Assembly (NCBI RefSeq): GCF_014633365.1
Contig: NC_068338.1
Coordinates: 9,434,616 to 9,498,615, forward strand
Direction: 5' to 3'
DNA: 64,000 nucleotides
DNA from: Diospyros lotus
Taxonomy: Eukaryota > Streptophyta > Magnoliopsida > Ericales > Ebenaceae
Below are positions 21,901 through 33,370 of this stretch, in pieces; the first letter of the stretch is position 1; each line of letters opens with the position of its first letter. A program made the translations under genes and the position numbers. Below the pieces are notes generated by a model that saw nothing but the letters and a program-made list of their open reading frames with translations, was not told where the DNA came from and did not search any database.

Positions 21901-23192
21901 ATGGAAGTCCTCCAACAGCCCAGTGTAGGAGAGGAAGACATCACAGTGCATTGCATTACGGAGACCGAAGATTGGAGAAGCCCGATACTAAAATATTTGC
22001 TTGGTCAAGAACTGCCAGTAACCCCCGTAGAAGTAAGGAGATTAAAAACCAGCGTGGCTCATTTCATAGTAATTGGCCAAAAACTATACAAAAGAGGGTA
22101 CTCCATACTGCTGTTAAAATGTCTCGGACCCAGGGAAGCGCAGCAAGCACTAGAAGAAGTGCATGAGGGGTACTGTGGTGAACACCTCGAAGGAAGGGTA
22201 TTAGTCGAGAAAATTCTGCTAGCCGATTTCTTTTGTCCTAGATACGGCAAGATGCTGCCACAAAAGTTTAAACCCATGACAAGTGCCAGAAACATGCTCC
22301 CCTGATAATAAAGCCTTCTGCCCCCATCTAGCTGATATTCCAACCTTTGTCGTTCGCGTAATGGGGTCTAGACATATTGGGGCCATTCCCAATGGCATCT
22401 GCTCAACGAAAATTCTTGCTGGTGGCTACAGATTACTTCACGAAGTGGGTGGAAGCTGAACCTTTGGCAACCATCACTGAAAAGAAAGTGGAAGGGATGG
22501 TATGGAAAGATATTATTTGTCGTTTCGGCGTGCCACACATACTCAATACAGATCATGGAAGACAATTCAACTCGGATGCGTTAAGAACTTTTTATCATCG
22601 ATGGAGAATCAGTCTAAGAATGGCATCCGTGGCATACCCCCAAGCGAACGGACAAGCTAAAGCAAGCAACAAGACCATACTACACAACCTAAAGACCCAA
22701 TTGGAGAAGGCAAAAGGCAGATGGGCCGATGAGCTCCCCAGCATCTTATGGGCATATCGCACAACTAGTTAGGTACCCATCGGGGAAACACCTTTCAGCT
22801 TGGCATATGGAATTGATGCACTCATCCCTTTAAAAGTAGACCTTGGCTCACCTCGAGTCATGGCCTTTAAGGAACAAGGTAATTCGGATCGTCTACGGGA
22901 GAATTTGGACTTGTTGAACGAATTGAGGGAAAAGGCGATGGTACAGTTGGCAGCTTATCAGAGAAGAGTCTCCAATTACTATAATGAGAGGGTTCACCTT
23001 CGCAAACTTGAAGAAGGAGATTTAGTACTCAAAAAGACGGCCATCACCAATGCTCTTAGAGAAGAAGGGAAACTCAGGCCTAATTGGGAAGGACCTTATA
23101 GAATTCGAAAAATGTTGGGACCTAACATATGCATACTGCAGACGCTACAAGGCGAGACAATGGGCAAAACTTGGAACACAATGCACCTTTAA
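21901..23192 (+). pseudogene. pol: Tat integrase
   Basis: The zinc-binding N-terminal region is degraded but recognisable (EEVHEGYCGEHLEGRVL, then KCHKC-like sequence lost near 22280). A frameshift at about 22310 leads to the core: FLLVATDYFTKWVEAEPLAT and FGVPHILNTDHGRQFN carry the two catalytic Asp. In the third motif, SVAYPQANGQAKASNKTIL, the expected Glu is Lys, so the DDE triad is incomplete. The GPF/GPY-like end reads LRPNWEGPYRIRKML and NTMHL. No chromodomain follows. A stop at about 22770 (YRTTS, stop, VPIGETPF) also breaks it. Confidence 0.9.
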
Positions 23193-23239
23193 AGGTACTT
23201 CCCGACCCAACCAACCATGAACTTGAGTGACAAAGGCGA

Positions 23240-24076
23240 TGTTAGAGTTATGCCCCACAAGCCAATTAGATAAACATGATCATACATTTAAACATTCAAT
23301 CAATTACATTCACATATGATTAAGGACCTTTTGTCATAAGTGATACTCCCATTATTTTAATCAAATCTTAGCACCCTCAAAATAAGATTTGGAAAGCTTA
23401 AATACATAGGCTTTCTAGTGGGATTGAGACCCAATTAGAATTACCATAAACTCGAATAATATCAAAGCTCTTATAGTAATTTTGAAAGGTAGGTAACTCT
23501 TACCAATTACATCTCATGTAACCCTCAAACCATTTTGCCTCATATTTGCATAAACTCAAATATTATTGACGCTCTTATGCAAAACATGTTAAGTCGAACC
23601 ATCATTAACCACAGGTGTGACAAATAGAGATACCCCCAAATAATATTGACGATAGTATGTCTACATATCACCTAATGTACATCATCATGCATAACATATG
23701 ATATAGATTGCCATATTTAGTATGCGCCAAATAATATTGGCGATACATATCAAACATGAAAACCTTATATTATATGCCAATGATGGAAGGCCATGGAGAA
23801 ATTAAACTCTTTTGATTTCCCCGTTCACGACTTAATATTCTTACTTAAAACAATTTTAAGCGAGGGGTTTTAATCTTTCATTTAAATCACAATACATGCA
23901 TTTAGCCCATTGCATAACTAATACATCATAAGCATGCATCTCATACACAATGATACTAACATGATATAAGCATGTATCTTAGGAATAATAAAACCATCTC
24001 AAGCAATGAAGAAAGCAATTGAATACAAGTTAAAGGGACATGTAAACAAAACAGATTTTCAGCTTTTACATATCTA
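23240..24076 (+). repeat. Aberrant copia 5' LTR and leader
   Basis: Only about the first 80 bp can be aligned to the 3' LTR at 27560. After that the sequence differs and contains diverged repeats around AATAATATTGACGAT and CTCTTATG. No primer site is recognised. The unit is shorter than the 1448-bp 3' LTR even including the leader. It may be a chimeric or rearranged 5' end. No gene is seen. Confidence 0.55.
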
Positions 24077-24820
24077 ATGCACATAACAGATTATGTAGAT
24101 CTTATTTTACAATCTCTTCCTGATTCATTTGATCATTTTGTCATGAACTTCAATATGCATAAGCTTGAAACTACTCTTCCTGAGTTGCTTAACATGTTAA
24201 AAACTGCTAAAATGACAATGAAGAAGGATAAACCTGTCATGCTCATTGGTTCCTCACATTCCTCTAAACCAAAGAAGAATTGGTCAAAGCAAGGAAAGGA
24301 GAAGAGTTCTCAAAAAGGGAAGACAAAGCCTAAGGGTGGAGTTAAGAAAGCAAAGCCAAGTCAGTCAGAGAAAGGAAATTGCTTCCATTGTGGAAAGCTT
24401 GGGCACTGGAAAAAGAATTACAAGACTTATCTTGCAGAACTGAAACAGAAATGTTCTGATTCAGGTATGTACTTTGTTGAAATTAACCTTTCAGTTAATG
24501 ATGCTTCTTGGGTATTAGATACCGAATGTGGTAGTCATATTTGCAATGATTTGCAGTTGATGACAACAAGCAGGAGGCTAAATAAAGATGAGGCTTCTCT
24601 ACGGCTTGGGAATGGAGCAAGAGTTGCTGCCATAGCCATAGGGACAGTTTATTTAGTTTTAGAATTTGGAATAAAGTTAGTTTTGAATGATTATTTTTAT
24701 GTGCCAGACATTATTAAGAACATTATTTCTATTCTTGTTTTGGACAAGGAAGGTTTTAATTTTACAATTGTAAATGGAGTTTGTTCTATTTTCAAAAATG
24801 TTTTTTTTATATGGTACTAG
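24077..24820 (+). pseudogene. gag: Copia gag C-terminus and protease
   Basis: This encodes the last part of a copia gag (LILQSLPDSFDHFVMNFNMH, LPELLNMLKTAK), a Lys-rich linker and a CCHC-like knuckle (CFHCGKLGHWKKNY, in which the last Cys is Tyr). The protease follows: ASWVLDTECGSHICNDLQ, where the expected D-[ST]-G is D-T-E, then LRLGNGARVAAIAIGT and YFYVPDIIKNIIS. The N-terminal half of gag is absent. The frame is lost at a run of eight T near 24800, just before the integrase part begins in another frame. Confidence 0.88.
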
Positions 24821-25841
24821 TGCATTATCAAATAATTTGTATTCTGTTCAAACTAAAGATTCCATGATTTGTCTACAACAAAGTAACAAAAGAAGGGCTG
24901 ATGATCAAAATTATGCTTACATGTGGCATTTGAGATTAGGTCATATTTCCAAAGACAGGATAAATGAGTTGGTTAAAAATGGGCTATTGAACTTGTTTGA
25001 CTTACAGTCACTTCCAACTTGTGAATCATGTCTTAAAGGAAAGATGACGAAATCTCCATTTGTTGGACAAGTGGAGCGTGCATCTAATCTATTGGATTTG
25101 ATCCAGTCAGATGTCTGTGGGCCACTAAATGTTAGTGCAAGAGGTGGTTTCTCATACTTTATTACCTTCACCGATGATTTCTCACGGTATGGCTATGTTT
25201 ACCTTACGAAGCACAAGTCAGAAGCTTTTGAAAAGTTCAAAGAATTCAAGAATGAAGTAGAAAAACAAACAGGAAAAAGTATTAAGATCCTTCAATCTGA
25301 TCGAGGGGTAGACTACTTGAGTACAGTATTCATTGATCATCTTAAAGAGAATGGGATTCTCTCCCAGTGGACTCCACCAGGAACACCACAACTAAATGGG
25401 GTTTCTGAACGAAGGAATCGAACCTTATTAGATATGGTTAGATCCATGATGAGTTTCGCTGATCTCCCTTTATCCTTTTGGGGCTATGCTCTTGAGACAG
25501 CTGCCCATTTACTGAATAGAGTTCCCTCTAAATCAGTGCCTAAGACACCATATGAGATGTGGTTTGGTAAGACACCCAGTTACAAATATTTAAGAATATG
25601 GGGGTGTCCTACCTATGTTAAGAAAATAGTGGGAGATAAGTTGGATACTAGATCCACTAAGTGTAAGTTTGTGGGATATCCAAAAGAATCAATTAGATAT
25701 TATTTCTATCATCCCCTTGAACAAAAGGTGTTTGTTTCAAGGAATACCACTTTTCTAGAAAAGGAATTCCTATTAGATGGGAATAATGGCAATATGATAG
25801 ATCTTGAAGAAATTCAAGAATCACAAACTATTATCCCATAG
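24774..25841 (+). pseudogene. pol: Copia integrase
   Basis: The GAG-pre-integrase zinc region reads YMWHLRLGHISKDRINELVK and CESCLKGKMTKSPF. The core has LIQSDVCGPLNVSARGGFSY, ILQSDRGVDYLS and GTPQLNGVSERRNRTLLDMV, so D, D and E are all present. The C-terminal part follows with PYEMWFGKTPSYKYLRIWGC and KCKFVGYPKESIRYYFYHPL. The stop at 25839-25841 is nonsense rather than natural, because the next segment continues in the same frame. The Met at the beginning is internal, created by the upstream shift. Confidence 0.94.
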
Positions 25842-26480
25842 GTGGAAGCAGAAAATAACTTTAAACCTCAAAGTACACAATCTCCACGAAGATCCCAAAG
25901 GATCTCAAGACTTCTTGATAGGTATGGGTTCTTAGTTGAGGGTAATGAGGATAACCTTCTATTGGATGAGGATCCAAGAACCTACAAGGAGGCGATATCT
26001 GATATCGACTCGGGAAAATGGAAAGAAGCTATGAAATTCGAAATGGATTCCATGTACTCTAACAAAGTGTGGACTTTGGTAGATCCTCCTGAAGGTATTG
26101 GACCTATTGGCTGTAAATGGATCTACAAGCGAAAGCTTGGAGTTGATGGAAAAGTATAGACTTATAAAGCTCGTTTGGTGGCAAAGGGTTACACTCAAAC
26201 TCAAGGTATTGATTTTGAGGAAACTTTTTCACCAGTTGCGATGCTTAAATCCATTCAGATTTTACTTGCCATAGACACATATTATGACTATGAGATATGG
26301 CAAATGGATGTGAAAACAGCCTTCCTTAATGGTGACATTAAGGAGGATATTTATATGGTACAGCCAGAGGGATTCATATCCAATGGAAATGAGTAGAAAG
26401 TCTGCAAGCTTCAAAGGTCCATTTATGGACTAAAACAAGCTTCCCGGAGTTGGAACATTCGTTTTGATGAGACAATCAAA
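25842..26480 (+). pseudogene. pol: Copia reverse transcriptase, N-terminal part
   Basis: The copia RT start is seen as YKEAISDIDSGKWKEAMKFE, VWTLVDPPEGIGPIGCKWIY, then stop TAG at 26157-26159 and [40 protein letters not shown] carries the first catalytic Asp. A second TAG at 26394-26396 precedes VCKLQRSIYGLKQASRSWN. All these are in one frame, so the gene is cut only by stops. Both TAG codons fit CAG-to-TAG changes. Confidence 0.93.
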
Positions 26481-27545
26481 TTGTTTGATTTCATCAGAAA
26501 CTTGGATGAACCATGTGTGTACAAGAAGGTTAGTGGGAGTGCAATCACTTTTTTGGTGCTTTATGTTGATGACATACTACTCATTGGGAATGATGTAGGT
26601 ATGTTACAAGCAACAAAAGACCAATCTACTAATTTCTCCATGAAAGATTTAGGCGAAGCATCTTATATTTTGGGGATTAAGATCTATAGAGATAGATCAA
26701 AAAGGATGCTTGGATTATCCCAATCAATGTATATAGATAAAATGTTAAAAAGGTTTAACATGGAAGGATCTAAAAGAGGATTTCTTCCAATGCGCCATGG
26801 GATTTCTCTCTCCAAGTCTATGTCTCCAAAGACTCCAGAGGAGAGGAAAAGAATGGCATCTATACCCTATGCTTCTGCCATAGGTAGCATAATGTATGCT
26901 ATGCTATGTACTAGACCTGATGTCGCACATGCTCTGAGTGTCACGACCAGATATCAGTCTAATCTAGGTGAGGAGCATTGGAAAGCTGTGAAAGGGGTTC
27001 TTAAGTACTTGAGAAGGACGAAAGACACTTTCATGGTTTATAGAGGAGGAGAACTGAAACTGGAATGTTTTACAGATTCAAGTTTTCAGTCTGATGTAGA
27101 TGACTCAAAATTTGTGTCAGGTTATGTATTCACCTTTAATGGTGGAGCAGTTTGTTGAAAGAGTTCCAAACAAGAAACTATTGCAGATTCTACCACTGAG
27201 GCTGAATATATTGCAGCATCTGATGCTGCAAAGGAAGCAGTTTGGATGGGAAATTTTATCTCAGCATTGGGAGTGGTTCCTACTATTGTTGATCTAGTTC
27301 TAGTATACTGTGATAACAATGGTGCCATTTCTCAAGCAAAGGAACCGAGGTCCCATCAAAGATCCAAACACATATTGCGGAGATATCATTTAATCCGTGA
27401 GATAATTGGCCGTGGTGACATCAAAATGGAGAAAGTTGCATCAGCGGAGAATGTAGCAGATCCCCTTACGAAACCATTGTCACAACAAGTGTTTGAACGT
27501 CATCTTGAGAAGATGGGCTTAAGATACATGGGAAATTGGCTTTAG
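26481..27545 (+). pseudogene. pol: Copia RT C-terminal part and RNase H
   Basis: LVLYVDDILLIGNDV holds the YVDD box (26562-26573). The copia sequences YILGIKIYRDRSKRMLGLSQ and PYASAIGSIMYAMLCTRPDV follow. RNase H starts LECFTDSSFQSDVDDSK, continues after TGA at 27156-27158 (probably TGG before) with ETIADSTTEAEYIAASDAAK and YCDNNGAISQAKEP. It ends NVADPLTKPLSQQVFERHLE and the natural stop after GNWL. The D, E and D residues are present. Frame is kept from 24774 to 27545. Confidence 0.93.
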
Positions 27546-27559
27546 GGCAAGTGGGAGAT
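27545..27559 (+). other. Copia polypurine tract
   Basis: GGGCAAGTGGGAGAT lies between the pol stop and the LTR start. The form AAGTGGGAGAT-TGTTAG is very common in plant copia elements. It fixes the 3' LTR start at 27560. Confidence 0.85.
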
Positions 27560-29007
27560 TGTTAGAGTTATGCCCCACAAGCCAATTATATTTACATGTA
27601 ATTGATCATATTTTTTTTTCATTGTGACTCTTTATCTTCAATCAATTATTATTGTAATGCATTATGTTTTATTTGTCATTGATGGTTGTCTTTATTATTT
27701 CCATTCTTGACAAAGTCCATAGATCAAATAGGCTCATGGAATATGGTTGTGCATAGAGATGACGATCATGAAACATATTCCTCATAAGCCTTGATCTTAA
27801 ATGTTCATAGTCATAGAGTTATTAGGATTGGACACTAATAACTCGGATAGACTAGCATATATGATGCATGCTCAATTAGGAGAATGTCTTGTTTCATAGA
27901 CATTGGTGTGTGGACACTAGTGCATATATGTGGGTGCTTATTACAAGAATAAGTACACTGAACTGACCCGCTATAGAATTCCTAATGGTAATTGTTTATT
28001 GTCGAATTTGAATTTCTGTGTTGCAATAGTGTAGATTGGTCCTTAGACTTGAGACATCACGGTAGTCTTATATTTAACTGGTTACGCTTTGGTTCTTTTT
28101 TGGATTCCAATGGAGTCATTAACAAATTATCACTGGGCGTAACCTTATCACATATGAAGGCTTGTGGATGTCGAAATAGAATTTATCACTTATCGATAAG
28201 ATGAGAAGATGTCCTGTGTATTCCGATGATTTCATGACTGAGGAAATCCTTGGCCAAGGTGAGGTGGAAATCAAAAGGTGTTTTGATTTCACCTATCAAG
28301 TCATAAATCTGGAATGGATACATAGTTATTGAATGATTAGGGTTTCGTCATAAAACCATACCCTAAATTCAATCGGGACATAGATTGATGAAAGGATTTT
28401 ACTGCACGGTATTTGCAATTAAAAAGATCCGTGTTTTTCATCATTGGCTAGGTATTCATGGCATGTTGCTAGACGTTAACCATGATATGTAGGGTTTTAG
28501 AATTAATTTGATTAATTCTAAAACTATTAATTAAAGAGTTTAATTAAGAAGCCCATAAGATGTGCTAATTAAGAAGCCCATAAGTTTAATTAAATAGTTT
28601 AATTAATCTAATGAGTTCGGCCTTCATATAGCCCAATAGAGTTGGCCTATATCTAGCCCAATGGTGGACCTAAGGGGTTACACACTTAGGTCGAGCACGT
28701 TCCATAATTTAAAAGAGAGATACGGCCCAATATGATTATGGGCCAGACCTAAATCGTTTAGGGTTTTTTTTTTCAAAGGCATAATTAGGGTTTTTTACTC
28801 TATAAAAGGCCACTTAAGAAGCTGAAAAAAAAAAGAAAAAAGGGAAAATTTGGATCTCTCTTGGAGGCGCCTAGGGTTTGCTAGCACTACTCGAGGCGTC
28901 GTGGAAAAGGCTCGATCGTGTGGACCTTACTTGGAGGAGTTTGCGCTTGCAACTCTACGGATCAAAGAAGGCAGAATCGAAGCTACACGGTTGGCCAGTT
29001 CCTAACA
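27560..29007 (+). repeat. Copia 3' LTR
   Basis: 1448 bp from TGTTAGAGTTATGCCCC to CTAACA, the exact inverse of the start. The right end is set by the GGCGA duplication at 29008-29012. Contains a TATAAAAGG box. Short frames inside it are not supported as genes. Confidence 0.9.
28801..28809 (+). promoter_or_regulatory. TATA box in copia 3' LTR
   Basis: TATAAAAGG after CTC, about 200 bp before the LTR end, is a good match to a plant TATA box. The position implies a short R-U5. Confidence 0.65.
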
Positions 29008-30767
29008 GGCGAAGCACCAGATGCAGAACCAAGCCTATCACCAGAGGCGTTGCCCAATCCAGCCGAGGGTTGGGATTCTCTCTAACTTTTCATTGTAATA
29101 ATATTCCCCAAACAAATAAAAGAATATACCCCATGTATTCTCGTGGAGTAGGCAAAACTATAAGCCGAACCACATAAAATCTTTGTGTGCCCGACTGTTT
29201 GTGTGTGTTATGGAATGTAATGCTGGTACAACGGCTCAAGCACCACCCGCTCCCAAAGGTCAAGTCACCTAGTGGCAACCTGGTGTCTATGGCCACGAGC
29301 TAGTCTGGGATTACTAGAAAATTCGATGCCTATGCCCGTAGACTCACTCAGATCCCTCGTTTGAGTTCAATGCTTTGCCTTTTTGGCTAGACACGACTCC
29401 TTGGTTGATCTAGCGCCTAAGTCTCCCGGCAAACTCGGATGTCTAGCAAGAATCCTGCGTTGGATCACAAGCCAAACCCAGATTCCCTAAGGTAGATCGA
29501 CCCTAGGGAGGCGCAAAAAAAAAAAAAAAAAAGAGGCCATGTGATAATTCTGGCATGATTCTTCTTACCGAAGTTGAGTCGCCCAGTTGTAATCTGGTGC
29601 CAATGACCACAAGTTGGCCCGGGATCGCCAGAAAATCCGACGCCTATGCCCGCAGACTCACCTGGATCCCTCGTTTGAGTTTGGTGTTATGAGTTCTTGG
29701 CTAGACTTGACTCCTTGGTCGATCCAGCACCTAGGTCTCCCGAAAAACTCGGATGTCTGGTAGGAATCTCGCACTAGATCACTGGACAAACCAAGATTCC
29801 CTGAGGTGGACAGACCCTGGAAGACAGACATAGAGGGCACAACAACAAATGTGCTACGATCCATCTCGGGATCACCAAATGTTTCGAAACCTATGCCCGA
29901 AGGCTCACCTAGATCCTTCGTTCGAGTTCGGTGCTATGCCTCCAAGCTAGACCCAACTCCTCAACTAATCTGATGCTTAAGCCTCCCGATAAACTCGGAT
30001 GCTTGGCAAGAATCCCGCAACGAACCTTATCCTTGAGGGCTTGGTTACATAGATATAATTTGGTGCTTATGACCCCAGATCGACATATTTTCTTTGGGTA
30101 TACTAACATCTATGCCCACAGGCTCACTTGGATCCCTCGTTTGAGTCCAGTCTATGCCCCTAAGCTAGACTCGACGCCTTGGTCGATCTGACACCTAGGC
30201 CTCTCGACAAACTCGGATGCCTAACAAAGATCCTATATCAAACCCTAGGCTAAACCTAGATTGCCTATGGTAAACAAGCCCGTAAGAGGAAAGACAGGCG
30301 CCCCTAAGAAGGCTCCCCACACAAAGAATATATGTTGGCCCTCAAAACGACTCGGGAAGGCCCGACGATGAGGCCTCAGAACTGAAATGACAAGGAAAGC
30401 CTAGGGTCGCAGTGCGGACCCCACAAGCATAAGCTAGAGACACTCCGCCCACCCTGAATTCTTGTAATTCATTATTCTTGAACACGGAGCATTAGAAAGA
30501 GCAGGACACGTCCCGACACAAGAATAGTCAAAGAAAAATTTAAACTTAAAACATCATGACAAGCAAACATGTGCAAAAGATACTGAAAGGAAATATGTAT
30601 ATATATGTATATAGTAAGCGATAACAGCACATGTGTAAGGATGATAAACAAGCACACCTAAACTTTCGTACATAGGAATAGTGGCCCAAAAGCTCGACAT
30701 CCATAAAAAAGGGAGCTACAATTTTACATAACCAAAATAGGAATTCAGCAAAACAAAAGCACATGGC
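29008..30767 (+). repeat. Tat 3' region with four long irregular tandem units
   Basis: The non-coding Tat region resumes right after the GGCGA duplication. Four diverged units are recognised by CCTATGCCCG and GATCCCTCGTTTGAGT, then CTAGAC, CCTTGGT and AAACTCGGATG. The marker starts at 29329, 29643, 29890 and about 30109, so unit length is 314, 247 and 219 bp. A run of 19 A lies near 29516. From 30280 to 30767 I see unique AT-richer sequence before the antisense ORF end. Such 3' repeats are common in Tat-like elements. Confidence 0.75.
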
Positions 30768-30874
30768 CTAATCATCTCTACGAGAATGGAGGTGCTCCAT
30801 CTCCAGAGGAAGCGGACTCAATGGGGCACCATCAGATTCACCCAACCCATGCCTAATCGTTTGCAGGGCCTCTA
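30768..30874 (-). pseudogene. Tat antisense ORF, C-terminal segment
   Basis: Read on the minus strand this segment encodes IEALQTIRHGLGESDGAPLS, then PLPLEMEHLHSRRDD and a TAG stop (30768-30770). It continues the frame of 47264-47342 when G2 and one copy of CTCTA are removed. Tat-lineage elements are known to carry an ORF antisense to pol between pol and the 3' LTR, and position and direction agree with that. Function of such ORFs is not established. Confidence 0.7.
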
Positions 30875-32118
30875 TGTAACACCCGGTGTTACCGGTGTTA
30901 AGAGAATGAGAAAGGAAGTGTTAAAAACTTCCAAAAGTGCCATTGAGAAGGTGTTAGATCCTTGAGTATATTGGTGCCCTACGAGAAGGGCATTTTGATA
31001 ATTTGGATAGTGAAGTCCAATTAAAGGGTATTTTGATAAATTGAAAATAATTCCCATATGGAATTAGGGATGTAAGTGAATTTGTAACACCCGGTGTAAC
31101 CGGTGTTAAGAGAATAGGAAAAGAAGTAAGTATACTTCCAAAAAAGCCCTTGAGGAAGTGATGATCCTTGAGATTGAGAATGCCCATGAGAAGGGTATTT
31201 CGGTAATTTGGATAGAGAAATCCAATAAAGGGGTATTTTGGTAAATTAAAAATAATTCCTATGAAGAATTAGGTGTGTAAGTGAATAAAAATCCCAATTT
31301 GGTATTTATGTGGAGATATATGGGATTAATAAATTCACAAAGAGTAATTGGGAATTTTGGAATTTAATTCCATAAAGGAAATTTAATTTTGAAATAGGGA
31401 AAATGGTGGATATTAAATTATTTGAGGAGAATAATTATATTTTCCCTAAGTTGTGAATTAATGTGGTAATGCCACTTGGAGAGATGAGATTAAACTTGGA
31501 AGCCAAGGTTAGTGTCTTGTTGTGACACTTGGCATTTTGCGGTTCAAGTATAATTGGGTGAATTAAATAAATGCAAAAGTTATGATAATTGGTCTTGTAA
31601 GCATTTAATGAGAGGCATAATTATATGGATTAAAGTAAATCCAAAAGAAAATGGTAAATGGTCACCATTAATGCCTTGGAAAATATGAGGGATTTATTTA
31701 AATGAGAAAGAAAGTATTATGTCTTTCAAGTGGTCTCTCATGTGATGGTTATGAAAATAGTCTCATTTAAGTAAATGAGAAATAAATGAAAAATGCAAGT
31801 GATCTAAGGGCTTAGATGCATTCTTGAGAAGTAGAATGAATCCAAAGGTGAGGATTCAAAGAGAAGAAATGGCATGGATTGCCAAATATTAAGAGATGAG
31901 TGGTTGAGATTAAATCTTTCAAAAGCACTTGGATTGTGCTTTAAATTGAAGGTTGAGATCTTCTCTTATAAAGTGAATAAAATCCAATGGATGAGAGTAA
32001 TCAAGACCAAAGCACATGGATTGTGCTTTCTTGTGTGGTTGGGATTTTCTTTCAAAAAGCAAATGGAAATCAAGGGCTAAGATCAAGTCTTGAAATTGAG
32101 ATTTCAAGACAAGAGTAG

Positions 32119-32127
32119 TATTTAAAG
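32119..32127 (+). promoter_or_regulatory. TATA-like box in nested solo LTR
   Basis: TATTTAAAG in the context AGAGTAGTATTTAAAGGGA, shared exactly with 45685-45693 in the G2 3' LTR. It is deleted from the G2 5' LTR. Position before a purine-rich leader fits a promoter. Confidence 0.5.
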
Positions 32128-33105
32128 GGAAAGTAAGCCCTTGTCTCAAGTTTTTCCATTTCAAAGAGAAAGAAAATGAGAGGAAGGAAGAGTTGTCTTC
32201 CAAGGATAAGAAAGGGAGAAAATGAAAGAATGGAGAAGAAAGGAAGATCAAATCAAGGTAAGTTCCATTCTTCTCTTCTCTACTTAGTGATCTTATATGC
32301 AAGGAAAGTGAGTTTTTGTTTTAATGCCATCCTAGATGGGAGAAGAGAATGGGGAAGCTCTCTTGAGAAGAAGATTTAAAGCTTCAAAGAGAAGATTGTT
32401 AAGGTAAGGGATGGCCCCAAGTGGTGGAGGCCTTGCATTGCATTGTAAGTAGGTTGCATAAATCTTTATGTATCTTTTTGCATGCTTTACTTGTTCATGA
32501 GACCTATGGCCATGGGGGGTGGGAAAGAAGTGGTAGGTTGATGCCTCAAACCATGTTGGGTTGTGAGGATGGAATGACCTAACCATACTTGCATGCATTT
32601 GTTATTACATAGACTTGTTATGCTTGTATTTACTTTGCATATGCACCCTTACTGAGCTTTTGAGCTCATGAGGTTTTATCCTCCCCTTGTAGGTTGTTCT
32701 TATGCCAAAGAAGAAAAGGGAATGTGTTGGAAGCTTGTGGTTGAAGCTCATGGTGTATCATTTTATTTTTGTTGTAAAGCTAAGGTTATGGCTTGAGAAG
32801 CCTAGGTTTGTGGTGTTCAATTTGTGGTTTAATGGCTTAGGGAAGCCTATTATTGGTAAGTGCTTCATGTGATGTATGTTAAGGGTTGCAAGGGCTTGTG
32901 ATGGCCTAGAACCATGAATGTAATTTATTTTGGAATAAATTGTGAGTTTGGAGAAAAGAATTTTTGTTGTAAAAAAATAGGCTTGGAAATTGGAAATGTG
33001 GAAATTTTCAATGCATTTTTTTGGAGTGGAATTTCTGGAAAATTTGGGGTTTTATAGCCCAAAGAAAAGAAAAAAAAAGAAGAGAAAAGGAGCGAAACCA
33101 GCAGC

Positions 33106-33370
33106 TGGAAGCTGCTGGAAATCAGCAGCAGCAGGCTGCAGCCTGCAGCCTGCGCGCGGGCTGCCGCAGCCGCGCGCAGGTGGCCGTGCCTGCGCGCGGG
33201 CGCGCGCTCGGGCAGGCGCGCGCGCAGGCGGCCGCGCCCGCGTGCGGGCGCGCACGGGCGGCCGCCCGGCATGCGCGGCCAGCCCGCACAGCCAGCGCCC
33301 AGTGGGGCCCCGCGCGGGCCCCGGGCGTGCCAGTGGGCCCCGCCGGCCAATTTTTTTTAAAAAATTGGAA
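33106..33370. other. GC-rich island and A/T palindrome in nested solo LTR
   Basis: About 245 bp of extreme GC and CpG density follow a purine/A-rich run (33060-33095). The island ends at a CCAA-T8-A6-TTGG palindrome. The same place in 11688-14429 and 44599-47263 has the same structure. Long Arg/Ala-rich frames on both strands come from composition only. Confidence 0.8.

Larger units (their letters stand above)
23240..29007 (+). mobile_element. Ty1/copia element inserted in Tat
   Basis: The termini are TGTTAGAGTTATGCCCC at the left and CAGTTCCTAACA at the right, flanked by GGCGA at 23235-23239 and 29008-29012, a perfect target duplication. The internal order is gag, protease, integrase, RT, RNase H, which defines copia. 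A purine-rich tract precedes the 3' LTR. The gag N-terminus and most of a normal 5' LTR are missing. The lineage within copia is not assigned with confidence. Confidence 0.93.
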
